From: Acidobacteria bacterium UBA7540
Lineage (GTDB): Bacteria; Acidobacteriota; Terriglobia; UBA7540
Direction: 5' to 3'
DNA: 9,493 nucleotides
Assembly: GCA_002478145.1 (NCBI GenBank)
Contig: DLMI01000121.1
Span: forward strand, 1 to 9,493
In this document: positions 8,182 to 9,493 of the stretch, piece after piece
Layout of the letters: every line of letters starts with the position of its first letter
How positions within the stretch are numbered: the stretch's first letter is position 1
Made by a program: the position numbers and the translations under genes
Notes under the pieces: model-generated
The model's database searches: none
What the model saw: only the letters and a program-made list of their open reading frames with translations
Told to the model about the DNA's origin: nothing

Positions 8182-9493
8182 CACGCTGCACACGACGCCA
8201 GCGGAGTCACGAGCCGATCTGGAGGAAGCCGCGGAACCGAAAGCGGCGGATGGAAAGCGCGGGATTCAATGGCGCGAAATCATCCGCCAAGCGTTTGACA
8301 AGGCGCGGCAGACCCAGCAGCCCAGAACCACACGCCGCGAGCTCAGCAAGGACAAAAGCAAGTCGCTCGTGGTGCTGGGTGGTGCGGCCGTTGCTATGCT
8401 CCTGCTGTTCCTGGGCATATTCTCTTCGCCTCAAAAGGCAAAGAGAACAGTGGGACAGGCAGGAGCGCCGGACCTGGGGCGCAGGATAACGCCGGGCCAG
8501 GAGAGTGGCCAAAGCGGATCTGTAACGCCCATGTTGAACGCCGAGGTAAGCGGCGACGAGGCAGTGAATAGGGGCGACGTGACACCCGAGATGATCGGGC
8601 GAACGGCGCGACCGGGTCGGCCAAAGGCCCCCACCGCGCAACAAACAACTCCGCAGTATGCGCTGAATAAGATTGATTTCGATTCCACCCTGCCGCAGGA
8701 GCCAGGCTATCAACGCCCACAGCAGCCTCCCTCACCTGACGAATCCCCTGAGGCCGCTCTCCGTAAGCCGTCGCTGGTGTTTGTGCGAGGGGCAGATACT
8801 GGTGTTGCCGGAGGCGCCCCGATGAGGCCGGCCGTCCTCGAACAGAGCGATTTCGTCACTCTGCTGCCTCCTGGCACCCGCCTCGTAGCGCGGTTGGAAT
8901 CGGCGGTCAGTACGGGCGTGAAAGAACCGGTTGTCGCGGTGATCGAGTACAACTTCGAGCGGGAAGGTGAGATTGTGGTGCCGGCGGGAGCAAAAGCGAT
9001 CGGCCAGTTGCGTCAAGCGGACCGCTCGGGGAACGTCGATATCAGGTTCGACAGGCTGGAAATGCCGGACGGAACCACGCAGAGGCTAGATGGCGTAGCT
9101 ATGGATCTGACGTTTCGACCGCTTAAGGGGTCCGTATCCGGAAAGAAGACAGGGACCAAATTCCTGGTACGGACATTCACAGGTCTTGGCACTGTCGCCG
9201 CTTACCTTGTCGGAAATGGGGGCAGTAGCGGATTCTACGGCCCGCTTTCTGAGAGTGCGCTGCTCCGGGAACGGGTCGCGAACAAGGTTGGGGTCGCAGG
9301 CGATGAAGAGTTGAATGAGTTGGCGTTCAATCAGAACATCGTGGTGACCGTCCCTGGCAATACCAGGTTCTACATTGTGCTAGGGACCGGCGCCGTAGGC
9401 CGTGACGCAGGAAGCAGACAAGCGGTCGCACCCATTCCCGCAGGGTCGAGATTCGCCACAACGCCGACCCTTGAGGAGCTCCGGCAGTTGATG
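8156..9493 (+). CDS. VirB10/TrbI-like T4SS channel protein, 3' end beyond the window
   Basis: The frame is open from ATG 8156 to the window edge: 446 complete codons and no stop. The layout is that of VirB10/TrbI. A charged cytoplasmic region covers about 1-69, and a single membrane helix covers about 70-89 (LVVLGGAAVAMLLLFLGIF). A long periplasmic Gly/Pro/Gln-rich linker covers about 90-230. The beta-barrel domain follows, with LLPPGTRLVARLESAVSTG (236-254), a strand-turn REGEIVVPAGAKAIGQL (269-285) and FDRLEMPDGT (298-307). A Gly-rich hydrophobic stretch (about 339-360) lies where family members have the outer-membrane antenna, and the domain ends with NQNIVVTVPGNTRFYIVLG (392-410). In T4SS this protein spans both membranes and senses energy from the ATPases. 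The length already fits the family, so little is missing. The remainder (PIPAGSRFATTPTLEEL) may be an extra tail. The gene overlaps the VirB9-like gene by 26 bp. Confidence 0.85.
   Translation, partial: MESPSQENNTLHTTPAESRADLEEAAEPKAADGKRGIQWREIIRQAFDKARQTQQPRTTRRELSKDKSKSLVVLGGAAVAMLLLFLGIFSSPQKAKRTVGQAGAPDLGRRITPGQESGQSGSVTPMLNAEVSGDEAVNRGDVTPEMIGRTARPGRPKAPTAQQTTPQYALNKIDFDSTLPQEPGYQRPQQPPSPDESPEAALRKPSLVFVRGADTGVAGGAPMRPAVLEQSDFVTLLPPGTRLVARLESAVSTGVKEPVVAVIEYNFEREGEIVVPAGAKAIGQLRQADRSGNVDIRFDRLEMPDGTTQRLDGVAMDLTFRPLKGSVSGKKTGTKFLVRTFTGLGTVAAYLVGNGGSSGFYGPLSESALLRERVANKVGVAGDEELNELAFNQNIVVTVPGNTRFYIVLGTGAVGRDAGSRQAVAPIPAGSRFATTPTLEELRQLM

Noticed and set aside
8207..8713. 168-codon minus-strand open frame opposite the VirB10-like gene
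   Set aside because: The + strand has a strong AGGAGG site, a membrane helix and a VirB10 barrel domain. The minus frame is only its complement.

Overview
The window is about 9.5 kb of bacterial chromosome, moderately GC-rich and gene-dense. The combination of a zinc-dependent S1/P1 nuclease with a Cys/His tail, a terpenoid-cyclase-like toroid protein coupled to a Tat-exported DUF362 protein, and a CoxD-like MoxR ATPase suggests a soil or environmental bacterium, most likely Acidobacteriota. That assignment rests on recalled gene combinations and not on a marker gene, so it is tentative.

Left part (1-3698). The window opens inside a + strand gene of unknown function that ends at 260. Facing it is a minus-strand block read from 3698 down to 276. 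It holds a prenyltransferase/squalene-cyclase-repeat protein (3698-2784), a Tat-signal DUF362 protein (2787-1771, overlapping the first gene by ATGA), an unrecognised protein (about 1811-1332) whose frame overlaps the DUF362 3' end in a way that suggests a frameshift or lost start, and a secreted S1/P1-type nuclease (1304-276). Short gaps and overlaps make a single operon likely. A good promoter candidate lies so close to the first ATG that its transcript may be leaderless.

Middle part (3699-5618). A 540-bp intergenic region separates the divergent toroid operon and a class II Fic-domain AMPylase-type gene (4239-5477). Just upstream of fic is a 34-bp imperfect palindrome (4141-4174) overlapping a -10-like box, with additional half-sites around it. 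Because the Fic protein carries a C-terminal winged-helix domain, autoregulation is an attractive hypothesis. A short direct repeat (3851-3883 and 5496-5528) occurs on both sides of fic. An 11-bp perfect inverted repeat fills the fic/AAA gap, and its right arm touches the next ATG.

Right part (5619-9493). Four tightly coupled + strand genes encode a MoxR/CoxD-like AAA+ ATPase, a VirB1-like lytic transglycosylase, a secreted VirB9/TrbG-like protein with an atypical C-terminal half, and a VirB10/TrbI-like protein that runs off the window. This looks like the start of a divergent type IV secretion or conjugation system in which a MoxR-type ATPase is the first cistron. It is the most interesting feature here. 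The ATPases VirB4/VirB11/VirD4 and the inner-membrane parts would have to lie beyond 9493.
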